A stretch of DNA of 64,000 nt from assembly GCA_015680685.1 (NCBI GenBank), contig MNCI01006555.1, positions 339,478 through 403,477 of the forward strand, in the 5' to 3' direction. Position numbers and translations under genes: made by a program. Below are positions 11,990-24,171 of the stretch, one piece after another. The DNA is from Gnetum montanum (lineage: Eukaryota; Streptophyta; Gnetopsida; Gnetales; Gnetaceae). The notes beneath the pieces were generated by a model. The model ran no database searches and was not told where the DNA came from. It worked only from the letters and a program-made list of their open reading frames with translations. Position 1 is the first letter of the stretch. The number at the start of each line of letters is the position of its first letter.

Positions 11990-14240
11990 TGGCTAGCCCA
12001 TTATTGCACCCTTGATCATGATATGGTATGCATGGATTTTTTTGTCTCCCCACACTTGTAAATTCATTAGTTGGATTTGGGATTGGAGTACTGATGGATG
12101 GTGACCCTTGTGTAGGCTCGAAGGATGATGGTGGTGAAAAGGAATGTGGTGCACTAGATTAGCATTGTGTTGGCTCAAATGATGTGGTGGGTCCATGCAT
12201 GGTTTGCTTTGCTTAAGGCCTTTCCTCCAGAAGGGATGTTTCCGACATTATGGTTGGGACCCACTAGTGTCATCATGTCTATGCACATTCACAACACAAG
12301 TGGCATGCATTTCTTGATATTGGGGTGCTAAACCTCCCTGAGTTATAGGTGATGGCATTATAGGAGGTGAATTATGAAAATATCAAGGGTAAGTTGGATG
12401 GTAAGAGGCACAAGGTGTTGATCCTTCAGGGGATGTCATGTATTGATGGTACTTGGGAGAGGGGTAGTGGCAATTAGAAGTAGAGGATGCAAAACTAGTT
12501 GGAGAAACATGATGTTGAACATAATAGCCATGTGTTTTTGGTAGATATGGTTGATGTGGTGGTGGCCTCCTCCACGACTATGGTTGTTGCCACTGTGGTT
12601 GAGGACCATGTTGAGGTTGGTGGTAAGTCCCCATAGGATGGTATGATCGGTTGTGGGACTGTCTATAATTACCTTATGGGAGAGGAAGTCTCCTAGGCAT
12701 GTTCTTTTGCACAAATTTTGAATTTAAGGCACCTGCCCAATACTCCTATAGATGCAACAAGACAAGGCAATGGCCCTTCAGATGGTCATATATGCATAGG
12801 TCACATCCATCATTTTTGTTTGTGGTAGAGTCTTTAGCCTCACTTTCATCAACCACTTTTCTCGTCTACCGAAAAGTGTTCCTAACTATTTCTTTGTTAT
12901 GTGTCCTCTGTTTATTGTGTTCACTTGGCATGTGTTGCCTAATCTTCTTCACGATCATCTTAATAAGAGTTGTGATGTTTTCATGTATCCATTTAGACAT
13001 CCTATTGAATTTTGCTTCTAGATCATTAATAAACTCCTCTGTTGGCAAAGTTCATTGTGAAATCACCTTATCAAGAGTAGTTTCATTTTCCTTACCATAA
13101 ATTTGGACCTCCTTTGATTGAAGATTTGGGTCCCATTGAGATTTCTCGACATTCTCCCATTTGCACATCTCTTCTTCTTCTTTTGTCATATGCTCTATTA
13201 TCTCTTTGATATAATAATAGGCTTGAAGCTCATATAATTGCCTTGGGACATACATCCCAAGGATCGCCCTTGTTTCATTATGAAGCCCACCTATGATGTG
13301 GTAAATTTGCTCTTCCTTGAAGAAACCATGGCCTGTGCATTGATTTAATAAGGCATAATATCTATCTAAGGCCATGTCCAAGGGTTCATGTTGTTGTTGT
13401 TTCTACTCTTGGATTTGTCTCCTCAAATTGGACACTCTTTTATAGGTTTGGTATCTCTGGTTGAAAAGTTCTATCATTGTAGACCATCGTTGAATTTAAT
13501 TTGGTTTCAACAATCAATACCACACTTTGGCTCTATCAATTAGTATCCTAGGAAAGAGCTTAAGCTTTTCCATTTACTTTCAATGTTATAGTTAGCACAG
13601 GCATCATGGAAGGCTTGTAAATGATGTTGCAAATCTGAATCATAGCCTCCTACAAATTTCGAAATATTATTCATTTCAAGCTTAGTTAATCGACTCTTTT
13701 TGCAATGCCTGTGAGATATCTTAATGGCCTCTGTGATATGCATTAGGCTCTTAGTGACCAACAAGGGTTCATCATCATCAAATAGACTGTGATGGAAGTT
13801 CCTATGTTCATGGTGTCCACTTTAACTCTTCCCATGGGTTCGATTCCAGTTTTTAGTCCAACCCTTTAATGAAGCTCTATCTCTATACCTACGTTCATCT
13901 TCATTAGAACTAGACGTTGAAGGGAAAGAGGAAGATGAGGAACTCGAAGAGTTGCCATGGCTTCTATGGTGTTCCCTAGGGTCCCTTAATTTATCATTTT
14001 TTGTTTTTGAGAAGGTATTAGGCCTTGAGGCCTTCCCTAGTTCAAGACCTACATCATCTCCTCCAAGATTTTCTACCTTAGGTGAATGTAGTCTTTGAGT
14101 GTCATCAGGGTGGTCATGATCATAAGAAACCCCTACATAAGGTTGATCACTCCAATCTTCTTCATTGTATATCTTGTTAGTTCTTCAATGAATGTGTCCG
14201 CTATATAGCACATAGTCACTTACGTGTGAGAGAGAGACAT
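11990..14240 (-). pseudogene. Element C gag, decayed
   Basis: The start is ATG at 14240-14238 (MSLSH). Downstream fragments follow the same order as in element B: a Ser-rich stretch near 13920, MLVTKSLMHITEAIKI (13764), the core GGYDSDLQHHLQAFHDACANYNIE (about 13650), then MDMALDRYYALLNQCTGHGF (13381) and HIIGGLHNETRAILGMY. A His/Pro/Gly-rich C-terminal part lies at 12200-12700. Family knowledge: Ty3 gag builds the virus-like particle. Stops and frameshifts break it into at least four pieces. The sequence passes from the gag tail straight to non-coding DNA, so the protease seen in A, B and D is missing. Confidence 0.75.
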
Positions 14241-14345
14241 TGTTCGTAGTTTATGGTGTGTGTGTGAATCAATAGCTTCTGAAAAATATATCGTTAATTC
14301 CTTTACAACAATCTTATATAATATAACTAATCTAGATAGCTAGCA

Positions 14346-14367
14346 CCATTCCTGGCAGCGACGCCAA
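14346..14367 (-). promoter_or_regulatory. Element C primer-binding site (tRNA-Asp type)
   Basis: On the minus strand, directly after the LTR end, TTGGCGTCGCTGCCAGGAA resembles the complement of the plant tRNA-Asp 3' end (TGGCGCCGTTGCCGGGGA), with differences that are all transitions. Confidence 0.7.
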
Positions 14368-15261
14368 TGATGAACAACAAGGTACCCCTACGTCCAACCA
14401 TATGAATCACAAGCATTCATGCATGATCCGGTCAAATTCCGTGGATAGGACTAGTTGTGACATCTAGATCATTAGGCTTTGATCGTAGCTCACTGTCTTC
14501 CCACTTGGACTAGTGGTAGCTTTTTCACATATGGTTTAGTCCAAAGTGAGGCATATGATGTTGTCTAATTCTATGCTACTCCTAATGATGATAAAGAGAT
14601 AAATTAACTAAGCTAATGAACAATGGAAAATAAGATCTAAACTAGACTATGGCCATGGGTATCCACGCTTAATCATCTGTACACGTCTTAGACTTCGTGA
14701 AACTACTTTTGGGATTGCCAAGTGTATGTCACTAGTTGTGCGAAACTATACACCTCTAGATTACCAAGTATCTCACTTAAACGCTCATGATTAAGGCGTA
14801 TACATTCTGCATAATAACAAGAACAATAAATAATAATAAATGGAAATATTTACTAAAGAAAGCAATAAATAATTAAAGCAACAATCATCTAAGTGGATGC
14901 TACAATGATGGAAGTAATCTCGATCTTTATTGTTAGTCATGTAACATGTCCAAGTATGTCACACTCGAACAAAGGTGTCATACAATTACAAACATCACAC
15001 TATGGGCATGCACTGGAAATAATAGACTTTAAAGAAAAGAAATTGAAAACTAACTTGAAAACTAACTAATGAAAAACTCTCAAAAACTAGATCCCAAGCA
15101 CTGTATTTATAAGTCGGGATATATACCTTGATGTCACATACACAACATCGCATCTAGACCCTGATGTCGTGTATGCGACATCGCAACAGAGAACAAACAA
15201 CGATAACAAGGCTTCGATGTTAAAGCTCCAACATCAAGGCCAGGCAAATCATGACTCATCA
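14368..15261 (-). repeat. Element C 5' LTR
   Basis: It matches 8880-9789 throughout. In U3 the inverted pair GATGTCG/CGACATC sits at about 15160-15185, and a segment near 15218-15240 that is partly missing from the left copy makes the two LTRs unequal. Confidence 0.9.
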
Positions 15262-16560
15262 CCTAGGGTCATGTCTAATGATTTGTGAGCATGTTACTTT
15301 CACCCATGGAGTTGTTTTCTCATATTTGATACTTAGGTGTAAGCTTAGTACTTTTCATTCAACACCTCAAGTATGGTTCTTCATCTTTGAATGGAATTAG
15401 ACTTTAATAACCTATACCAACTTTGTAGTTCTTTGGTCAAAGTTGAAGGGAACAACTTCAATTTCTGCCACTTTCTTTCAATATTTTGCAAGATGGGAAC
15501 ATCATAAAAGACTTGCAAATGGTTCTACAAATCAACATTGTAGCCTTCAACATGTTGTTCATATCCAGCCTTTTAATGAGGTTTTCTCTCTAATGCATGG
15601 GTGGAATATGTACAACCTTTTTGATTTAAATCATGCTTATAGTAACCAACAATATCTCATCTCTATTATTTAGCAAGGTAATCTCTATTTTTTATTTGGA
15701 TCCATTCTACTTATTATCTAGTTCTAAATATTTTCTATCTCTTCTTCCTATCCTTCTTTGTGGATTTCTTTTTAAACTTTTGTCATCATCCTCAGAGCCG
15801 TTGGACATAAATGAGTCAACATGTCAACTCTACCTATCCTTGTAATTTCTTTTGTCATGTCTTACCCCCTTGTTAAAGACCATTAGCCTAAGAGATCTTC
15901 TTGGTTCATGATCTCTTTTGTTGTTTGTAAGATTACTTCTAGTGAAGATTGTATGCTAACATGTATCAGCTCATTCTTAGTAAAGTTAAACGTTATGTTT
16001 GAAGTCTCTCATGAAGTACATTTGGCATGATATAATGTTTCTTCTTTATATAACTTGTAAGCCTCATCATGTTGTTGATTCATTTATATATCGACACTAA
16101 GCTACTCTATATTATATTGGTAAAGCCTTATAATTCTTTTTTGAATATGATAGGTTACTATTGCAAGACTTAACCTAACCCTCATTAATGCAATTTGCAT
16201 CATGAAATAATCTATTAAACCCTATCTGGATGTTGAATAATGTTTCTAAAATAATCCCTTAATCAAAGTTGCTCATCCTAGTGAAATATAATTCTAAGAT
16301 TAGGGTAAACTGGACCCTCATGAGAAAATACGATACATACCTACTATAGAACTTGTTACTGTTGAAGCTTATTAGGTTGTGTTTTTTCTCCATTTTTGGC
16401 TAATCGTGGACTAACTAACCAATGAGGGGTAACCATTATCAAGAATTAGTAATGTGTGCACTTTTTAGTAAGATAGTAATATAGGAAAGATATATCGTTA
16501 TTAGCAACTATAGCAATTGTGTATGATTTAGTGTTACTCTTAAACATCTAGCATGTTCCT
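15262..16560 (-). pseudogene. Element G gag, right fragment (upstream half)
   Basis: The minus strand reads YVEGYNVDL, IERKWQKLKLFPSTLTKEL and SWYRLL (about 15540-15380), then VSNMRKQLHG, and ends at element C's target site. This is the same gag core as in B (ENEWKKLKLFP-type, SWYRSLEPE, VSNLRKK). Upstream (15700-16000) is a Ser-rich, poorly conserved N-terminal part. Stops are frequent. The reading continues at 8879 beyond C. Confidence 0.7.
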
Positions 16561-16576
16561 CAACAATGATGCTAAA
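16556..16576 (-). promoter_or_regulatory. Element G decayed primer-binding site
   Basis: On the minus strand TTAGCATCATTGTTGAGGAAC follows the LTR end. It keeps the skeleton of the tRNA-Asp-type site TTGGCACCGTTGCCGGGGAC seen in B. Confidence 0.55.
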
Positions 16577-17452
16577 TGATGAGCAATGAATGGCTTCCAT
16601 GCCCAACCATACATATCTACAAGTGTATGCAATAAACTCAATCATGATCTAGGGAAGACATAGGATATATGTCTAAGAGTATGATCAATAGATCGTAAGT
16701 CACTATCTCCAAGTTCATTCTTGTAGTGTGCACAAAGTTTATAGTTAAGTATGACTAAGATATATTATTATTGTACTATCTATCTAGTCCCAATTTATTA
16801 ATTATAGAAAATATGCCAAACATAGAAATAAAACTAAACACTAATTAACTATCAATATGAACAAAATAAATTCCTAGATATGATGAGTATCCACTCCATA
16901 GTATGCTATCACACTCCATATCTATGCATTAACTATTAAGCAAACCAAGCTAATTCCCTACCATGCGTACTAAGCCAATTAGCTATTGGGAAAACCAGGT
17001 TAAGCATATTTATTGCATGGAGTCTTAGCTTACACATTTCATATTATTAAGTGCAAATGTAAAAATTAACCTTGTAGTAGATTATATTAATAAACTGCAT
17101 AAGAAATAAAATGCATAAAATGTAAATTAAACTAAATCAAAATGCTATAGTACATAAGGAATCAATTTCAATCTTTATTATCAAACATGGGAACATTTAA
17201 GCATAACCAAAGAAATAAAGACATCATCAACTAACTTACGATAAGTAGCTACCAATTGCCAAATTTTATGAAAACAAACTCTGAAAATTCTACTAATATT
17301 GACCCAAAACTAATGATTTCTACCATTGGGCAATAAATATTTATAGGTGGAACCTTCTTGCTACATCAATGCAATTAAATGTGTTAATGCACATGCATCC
17401 AAACATATGCATTAGCAAAGATTACAAAAAATGAAATTTTTATGCTTCATCA
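16577..17452 (-). repeat. Element G 5' LTR
   Basis: It starts TGATGAGCAATGAATGG like the element C LTR and ends GCTTCATCA (plus-strand reading). A minus-strand TATA box CCTATAAATATTTATT lies at about 17346-17331. Upstream of it, U3 is rich in short TGCA-centred palindromes. The partner 3' LTR was not found, so G is truncated on its left side. Confidence 0.75.
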
Positions 17453-18600
17453 ATTGAAATGTTTTCATATTCTTATTAGAATCTTGTAACTACTAGGTAT
17501 AGGGCAACATCCTATTTCTAAATGTCATGGGAAAAAAACCTCAAATGTACATTGTACTTCAAAAAGAATGCAAAAAAAGAGAAGTATAGAAGGAAAGGAT
17601 AAAGATATTGTTATTGATAAAATTACAAGTAAATGATTATTTCAGCATCATGTTCCATGAGATTCCTATGATTACATGATTATCTTTGTTCACATTTAGC
17701 CTTTAGAAGAAGCTAGTAACCTACCACTGCATTCACAGCTAAGTGAAATATCCTAGTTGGCAAGAATGGCCAGATCCCTTCTTGTCCATCATCATAAGCT
17801 GCCTATGACTCATTACCAGACTGCCATGGAGCTCAAAAAGAACTAAATATGAATGAGCTTTTATAAAGATGAAAGAAAAAAAAGAAAAAGAAACAAAACA
17901 GAAACTCTTAAGCGTACAAATTAATTGCATAAACAAAATGGAACTCGCCAATCAACGCATGTACTCCTTTTATTTATTAAAATAGAGAAAAATGTTTCTA
18001 AAACCTTCTTGAAATAAAGTTCTTAAGATATCATGGAAACCAGTTTTTTTCAACAATTAAGGTTAAGTTCAAATCTATTGCAACAAATTCATTCGCGTAC
18101 CTATTTAAACAATTGCCTAACAAATGCCCGAAAATCAGAAAGTTTATGTAACTGTTCATATATTATTGATTAACCTGTTTTCATTTTCCTTTTCTGGGTA
18201 AAATGAATGCCAATGACATTCAACATACACAATTACACTATGCCACAACAGAGAATACTTATTTACACCGAAAACTACTTCCATTTTAACATGTTGAAGT
18301 TTAGATATTAATTTATCCATGTTTTGACTCGGCTAGGCTACAATGGAACAGGTGTTTTGCCTTTGCTGAAAGAAAAATATGGAAACGGGGTTTTTCCGTT
18401 TGGGAAAAAAACAAAGAGACACATTAAGGCAACCAATTATAAATCAGACGCTTAACCATCCTCTTTTGTCAGCAATCAATTATAATCCAGACGTTTAACC
18501 ATCTTCACCATCAAATGAAATTTTCCTAACGTTCAGAATGGTTTGAACAAAATTCCCTTCACTTCACTGGTTCTCATTCCTAGAAATAAGAACTTGTATC
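17453..18600. other. Intergenic DNA downstream of the F-box gene
   Basis: AT-rich sequence without LTR ends, repeats or a credible ORF. Confidence 0.4.
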
Positions 18601-19279
18601 TGAATCCCTAGTATCTACATCATAGTTCAGCCAAATGGATCTTTCGTTGTCTATTTCAAGAAGATGCTAATGCTGTCAGGCCAATGTCAAACTACCAACT
18701 TATTAAAATTCATGCCTCTTATAATCTGACATGTTGGACCTCTACCCAGATGCAGAAAGCATTCCAGAATTATCACAAGCAGATTGGTCAGTGGAATGGA
18801 AGAAAGAGCTACTGTCATTTTATACTCATACCACAATACTTCAAGATTATCAGTTGCTTAAAAAGCTTCCCTGACAAAAATAAAAGGTTAAAAAACAATT
18901 GTCAACGCATATTAGCCACTAGCATTATAAGATGATCTCAAAGAAAGATGGCATCCACAGCTCTAAATTGCACTATAGATTTTGATCCAGTTTCAATTGG
19001 TCATTTACAGGATAAAAAAATGAGGAATAAACAAAGAACTTGGACAAAACCGTCTCCCTGAAGTATGCGTATTCAGAAATACGCATTTCAAAACTTCAGA
19101 GGTAACTGTACTGCTTCAAACAGGATAAACATAAGAATCTTTTGCATCCCAGTTACAAGTACATTATTATACAGAATGGCTTCAAACAGCTGTGCACCAA
19201 TTTGCAGAAGGATTAGTGAGGAAATGACATCCATTTGAATCAACTGTAATCAGAAATAATGATTCAAATTCCAAATATG

Positions 19280-21807
19280 TCATGCCTGGAGTACCTGACA
19301 GTGCAAAATCTGGCTTTTTGATCCATTCTTACCTGCAATATTTGACCAAAGGTTGGTGACAAACGTTTTGAACTGACCTTTTCCTGCAAGAGTTTCCCAA
19401 AGTTGCCCGTTCATGCCATTGCAATTAAGATTTGCAACATCTACAAGTGATATACTCATATTGTTCCGTACAATGCAAAGCTTTCCCCCTAATGGAATCA
19501 GTGCTGCTGCCTCCAGGGCATGAGAATTCCCTAGATGAAGCTTGCTATCTATCAATTTTTCCCATGAGTCATTATCCGCATCATAGACTCTCATCCTACA
19601 TCCATCTCTGCAATCCAATGCATATAGTTGTCCATTTAAGCTGCCACAAGGAGTCTGCCATCCATTCACCATTCCACCAACAACCGATGACCACTGATTT
19701 GATGATGGAGCATACATCTCACACAATACCTGTCTGTGAGATCCTAAGCCTTTGAGAAACCACTTATCCCCATACACAACACCCACAAAAGGAACCATTG
19801 GAGTGCTCATATCAGAAATGAAGGACCATTTACATTTATTTGGGTCATACATCTCTGCTGATTTTAGAGAATGTAGAGTACCCTCACATTCCCCACCTGC
19901 AACATATAAACAATTATTGTAAACACAGGAGCCGAAGTAATGCCTTCTTCTTATCATATCTGGTGCTCTGTGCCACTTGTTAGTCCTTGCACTGTAATAA
20001 ATCACCCTTCTCATAGAACCCTTTAGTGGGTTTTTTCCTCCAAACAAGTATAGATGACATCCACTGAGTACTGCACAACCAAATCCTAGCGATTCGCAGA
20101 AATCAGGTGGCACAGGAGGCAGAGGCTGCCACAGTTGATACCTAGGATCAAATGCATGCCAGGAAATTCGTCCATCTCTATCTTGTTTGATTACATAAAT
20201 CCACTCTTCTGCTATACCAACATTCCTTCTCAAAGAGTAGAAATAATTGCCTACTAACAGCCGATACCATTTTTTGCACACTATCCTGAGAGTTCTATGG
20301 AAGAACCTTGGCACACGGATCAAACAAGCAATGGCAAGATCATCGGGAAGGCCAGGTATTAGTGGTGTTGGCTCTCTTGGTTTATCACTTTTACTATGTT
20401 TTTTTCTTGTATGATGAACAGTAGGTTTGATTTCTGGTTGAACACAATGCCGAGTCCCTGGTACAAATTTTTTGGCATCTATTACATTCAGGCCCACATC
20501 AGCTACGCAGTAGCATCCTGACGTTTCAACCTGAGGCAAAATATTTTGCATATTTGGTAAATTTACTCATGATATCATCATTATTCGTTTGAAAAGTATC
20601 AATAGGAGTATACAGAAATGCTAGAAAAGCTGAGAGAACTCATTAGCTCAGCTATTGATCTCTTAGAAAACAAACAAATATTTTGATACTTGATAGAAGC
20701 TATAAAGATTTTTGCATAATTGGTAAGTTTACTCATGACATCATCATTATTCCTTTGAAAAGTATCAATAGGAGTATGACCACCAATGCCAAGGTAGACT
20801 GAGGTACACAACGGCAAATAGAAATGCTAGAAAAACAGAGAAAACTCATTAGCTCAGCTCCTGATCTCTTAGAAAACAAAATATTATGATACTTGGTAGA
20901 AATGAAGAGTTTCAAAGGCCTTAACTCTGAGCTCCAAAAATCATAGAAACTTTTCTAATTTTTTAGCAGGAAAAAAAATATCGCGTCCTCAGATAATGAT
21001 AATCTACATCAGTTAACATTTAGTGACAAGTGATAACCCTTATGTTAATAAATGCCCTAGATTTCAATACCCTGCCGTCATGAAGTTAAGCTATGGTTGC
21101 AATCCCATTTCCACTAGGACAACGAAACCATCCCAATATGTAGTTCGTGGCAACAGAAAGAGGGCAGTAAACGTTACCAAAACATGGAGAAAAGAGAGCT
21201 TTTTCAAGCAATCTCCATTGTTTTCAAAAAACCAACTAATAAGAACCATAAACTAAGACCAGGTATCTCAAAAATTTTGATAAATAGTAATCGGCCCCGT
21301 AAAATTTCAAAATCCAACGGAAAATAACTTGTTGACCTGATTATTAAAGAGAGGAAAACCTTAAAGCACATACGGTATTGTTATTCTTCATTGATTTCCC
21401 ACACCCTCTTTATGTATTTTAGGACAAGGTCCAAATAATATAACGAGGAACCTGCCAATGCCGTGAAAGTTGAAAATTGAACACCATGAGTATGCCAAAT
21501 TTTGTGTTCCATTATTATTCATCATCATTTTCATTTTCAGGTGGCTGGGATAAAAGGGATTTTGTAAAATTTAACAAACTATCTCGGAAAACTCACGTAT
21601 CAAAACCAAAACTTCAGCATTTTAATGAAGATATTCGAATACATGCAAACAAGATCTATGGAGAGGAACCAGAGGATTCCTACGAAGGAGCAGCGTAAAG
21701 CAAAGCATCAATACCCCAATTTGGCTTCAGAAACTATCATGTTTCAAAGAACAATAATACAGAAACCCATCCATGCTCACCTGAACAGGTCTCACTCGCC
21801 TATGCAT
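19280..21807 (-). CDS. F-box/kelch-repeat protein, SAGL1 (At1g55270)-like
   Basis: Proposed coding exons are 21807-21781 and 20530-19280, with an intron at 21780-20531, giving 425 residues. Exon 2 holds an N-terminal KKFVPGTRHC segment, an F-box at about residues 68-108 (PGLPDDLAIACLIRVP, then KKWYRLLVGNYFYSLR), and kelch units from about 159: LYLFGG with NKWHRAPDM, LYVAGG with YDPNKCKW, the KWFLKGLGSH unit, LYALDCRDG, and a last unit near LCIVRNNMSISLVDV. It ends HCQVLQA, the family's conserved tail. Known for the family: the F-box docks to SKP1 in an SCF ubiquitin ligase and the kelch propeller binds the target; Arabidopsis SAGL1 acts on wax synthesis and phenylpropanoid enzymes. The same target here is inference. 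Exon 1 is MHRRVRPVQ ending CAG before GTGAGC; the acceptor is TTTTGCCTCAG. Without splicing, a start at 20551 (MQNILPQ) would give 423 residues. The frame is intact and no damage is seen. Confidence 0.93.
20546..20910 (-). repeat. Direct duplication inside the F-box gene intron
   Basis: The block TTTGCATAnTTGGTAA...TATCAATAGGAGTAT...CATTAGCTCAGCT...GATCTCTTAGAAAACAAA occurs at about 20546-20711 and again at 20712-20910. The second unit has an extra 40 bases or so (20778-20817). In gene orientation the first unit begins a few bases upstream of the acceptor, so the duplication lies next to the branch-point region. Confidence 0.75.
21781..21807 (-). other. Predicted first coding exon (9 codons) of the F-box/kelch gene
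   Basis: ATG at 21807-21805 opens nine codons (MHRRVRPVQ) ending in CAG, followed by the donor GTGAGC. Joining to the acceptor at 20531 keeps phase 0 and gives PVQ-VETSG. From memory, related plant proteins have a similar short basic/proline N-terminus ahead of this position, which favours splicing over an unspliced start at 20551. Confidence 0.65.
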
Positions 21808-22250
21808 TGTTCCGGTCATCACATTTCAACCCCTTCACTGCAAATCCAACCAAAAGGCAACGTCTGCCCCCAATTCGCAATCTGCACTACCTTGAGATTG
21901 AACCCAAAAACCCGATTGGCAAAACCTGGCTGCTGCTGGCCGCACCAGAGCAGACTTTTTTAAGGGAAAAAAAAGAAAAACAGAGATGATAGAGATTTGA
22001 GAGAACCCAGCAGCTCTCAGATCTGAAAACCAGCGGAGCAAAATGGTGGGCAAAAGTTAATGGGGGATGAAAAAGGGCTAGTGGGAGCAGGTGTACTAAA
22101 CTGAGTTTTGGGGAAAATGCAGAGACAGTAGCACAGATTTAGAGAGACGGAGAGAGTCGAGTCATGTGAAAGCAGGGCATAAAAAAGTGTGATACTGAAA
22201 TTATTGATAACCCGTCGCTCCTCCTCCTGCCATGAATCCCTGATGATATC
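21808..22250 (-). promoter_or_regulatory. Probable 5' UTR and core promoter of the F-box gene
   Basis: Upstream of the predicted ATG the minus strand is pyrimidine-rich, with a CTCTCTCCGTCTCTC patch at about 22158-22144, as is common near plant transcription starts. No clear TATA box was seen. The small ORFs here are not credible coding regions. Confidence 0.4.
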
Positions 22251-22378
22251 TCGTGCCGGGAGGGAGCACATCTGATAGCCTCAAAATCTCCAGACTACTG
22301 CAAAAACAAGGAACATGTTGCACTAGTCCAGGGCAGGAAAAAGAGCCTTAGAGAGGGACTTAAGGACTAACGCTGAAA

Positions 22379-22558
22379 ATGAAGTTTCTGGCTCTGCTGC
22401 TTAGCCTGGGTTTCTTAGCAAGTCTGGTGAATGTTCCCATCAGGGATTCAATGGCATTAAATTTGCAAGGACCCAGTTCTGCATTCACACGCTTGGACTT
22501 TCCAAGGTTTGGCGGATATAAGATTGTTGGGTCCTGGGTGTCTTTTTTTAGGGGTTAG
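22379..22558 (+). CDS. Small ORF with signal-peptide-like N-terminus (59 aa)
   Basis: ATG at 22379 in a good plant context (GAAAATGAAG) opens 59 codons ending TAG at 22556-22558. The first 18 residues, MKFLALLLSLGFLASLVN, form a lysine plus leucine-rich segment typical of a secretory signal. The remaining 40 or so residues include FTRLDFPRFGGYKIVGSW, without cysteines and not matching a peptide-hormone family I recognise. It faces away from the F-box gene and could share a divergent promoter region. It may instead be the first exon of a longer gene (TGGGTGTC near 22535 could be a donor) or a chance ORF. Function unknown. Confidence 0.3.
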   Translation: MKFLALLLSLGFLASLVNVPIRDSMALNLQGPSSAFTRLDFPRFGGYKIVGSWVSFFRG

Positions 22559-24171
22559 GTGGTGAATTTGGTGGGCATTGATGGCACCCATTGCTGCAAA
22601 GAATTTGCGGATATTAGTCCCTACTTTTTGCTTCTCCTGTTGCTGATGACGTTGATAATGATGGAGGCTTGGAGGGATTTCCGACGCTCTATTGCTCAGG
22701 CATAAAAAATTTTTGTGGATTTTAATAATAGATTGTTTGCAACTTTGCATAGAAAAATTATTGTGGGTTTTTAATGATGATTTAACTGCTTTGAATTCTG
22801 ATTTATTCTTTCCCGCTCTGTCATTAGAAGGTGTCGGCATCTGTGGCATAACTTGGGCAGTTTTTACCAACAATGGCAGCAACAGATTTTCAACGTCTCG
22901 GTTGTGGAGATTGCAGCACATCACACGCACTCCCCTGGTTGGCATTTTTTAAAAAAATTGGGGACTTTTAATGCAGGAATTGGATGAATGCAAGACGTCA
23001 ATCTCTGGACTCTCTCTTCTTTCGTATTCAAGGTTTGACTTGCAGCGGTTGGGTTCTTTTGGACCATGCAAATCATTCGAGTATTTATTTTATGCCTAAA
23101 AATGGTGATTTTACAGGCTAAGGATCCACTAAAGAATTGCAGCGTTTTGATACATGAAATATTGCCAGATGGCCTCTTAGCTTTGCTAGCTTGTCGCTTG
23201 ACATTGACTTGGCCAAAGTCCCATGTAATGTGTTGTGAAATTTGGCTTGTAGCAAGTTTTGCAGCTAAGGTAAACCTTAAACAAATCGGCAAATCTCTAA
23301 AATCCTGAGGAGCTTTTGTTTTTGTTATCTTTGGACAGACATTTAATGATTACTATAGGAGGAAAAATGTTTCAGCTTCCGTGCCGGGCAATGAAATTAA
23401 TGCATTTTCCATTTCCCTATTTCTAGATTTTAAAATTTTTTGGTATCATACAGTTTCTACCCAACTTATGCTAATAGTCAATATGATCTAATTGTAGAAC
23501 TTAAATAGAATGTAAAGGTGTCTCAAGTGTGAGACAAGGCACTTTTATATTCTATCTAAGTTATGCTAATGTTATGTTAGATATGTATCCTAGTTATGCA
23601 TATGGGCAAAAAGTTTTACAATCCAACATCCTTAAGCATGTGGGGTTTAGGGGAAAGAGTGTCAAATCCTAGAATAGTCTTAAATATGGCTATTCAAGCT
23701 TTCATTCTCACAACCAATGTTGAAAAATCTTCCCTTATGGTTTCACTTCAAACTAGAGGCTTTATATAAATAAAATAAATGAAAGAGGGATTCATTCAAG
23801 GATGCAACTAAAGCATGACTTGTTGAATGATGCCATGTTGAATATATAAAGGAAGAAAATTAGTCAAAGAATCTCTTTGTGATAAATCACATTACATTAA
23901 AATTTCCAAATAACATAAAGAAAAAGGAGACAAAAAAAACTGTGTGAAACAAATATTATTGAAGTTAAGGAACACGACCAATTACAACTTTCTTTGGGCT
24001 TGGCTAAAAATGTAAACATGTGTTGCACTAAGACTAAGAACTCCATGCAAGGGAATAATAAAAAAACAATGGATGAATAAGTCTTCGATGTTGCAAAGTC
24101 ACACCCAAATAAAAACAACCAATACCAATAGGTAAACCTTAATAAATCAAACACTATAAAAAATGCACACT
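22559..24171. other. Mostly unique-looking DNA between the gene island and element F
   Basis: GC is somewhat higher to about 23310 than in the flanking repeats. Overlapping ORFs of 80-160 codons on both strands show no recognisable domain. From 23400 it becomes AT-rich with nothing to report. Confidence 0.35.

Larger units (their letters stand above)
8880..15261 (-). mobile_element. Element C: full-length gag-only Ty3/gypsy element
   Basis: Two LTRs (8880-9789 and 14368-15261) in the same orientation flank 4.6 kb of internal DNA. The flanking 5-bp duplication is perfect: CCTAG at 8875-8879 and 15262-15266. A tRNA-Asp-type primer site follows the right LTR, so the element reads on the minus strand. 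Internally there is a decayed gag; protease, reverse transcriptase, RNase H and integrase were not found. The LTRs differ at many sites, mostly transitions, so the insertion is old. It sits inside the gag of element G, a relative of the same family. Confidence 0.9.

Noticed and set aside
12699-13100. 133-codon plus-strand ORF with hydrophobic stretches
   Set aside because: Complement of element C gag, whose fragments match element B gag on the minus strand.
22457-22945. 162-codon minus-strand ORF near the F-box promoter
   Set aside because: No domain, low-complexity composition (Lys/His/Gln), no family recognised; overlaps the signal-peptide-like ORF on the other strand. Possible but unsupported.
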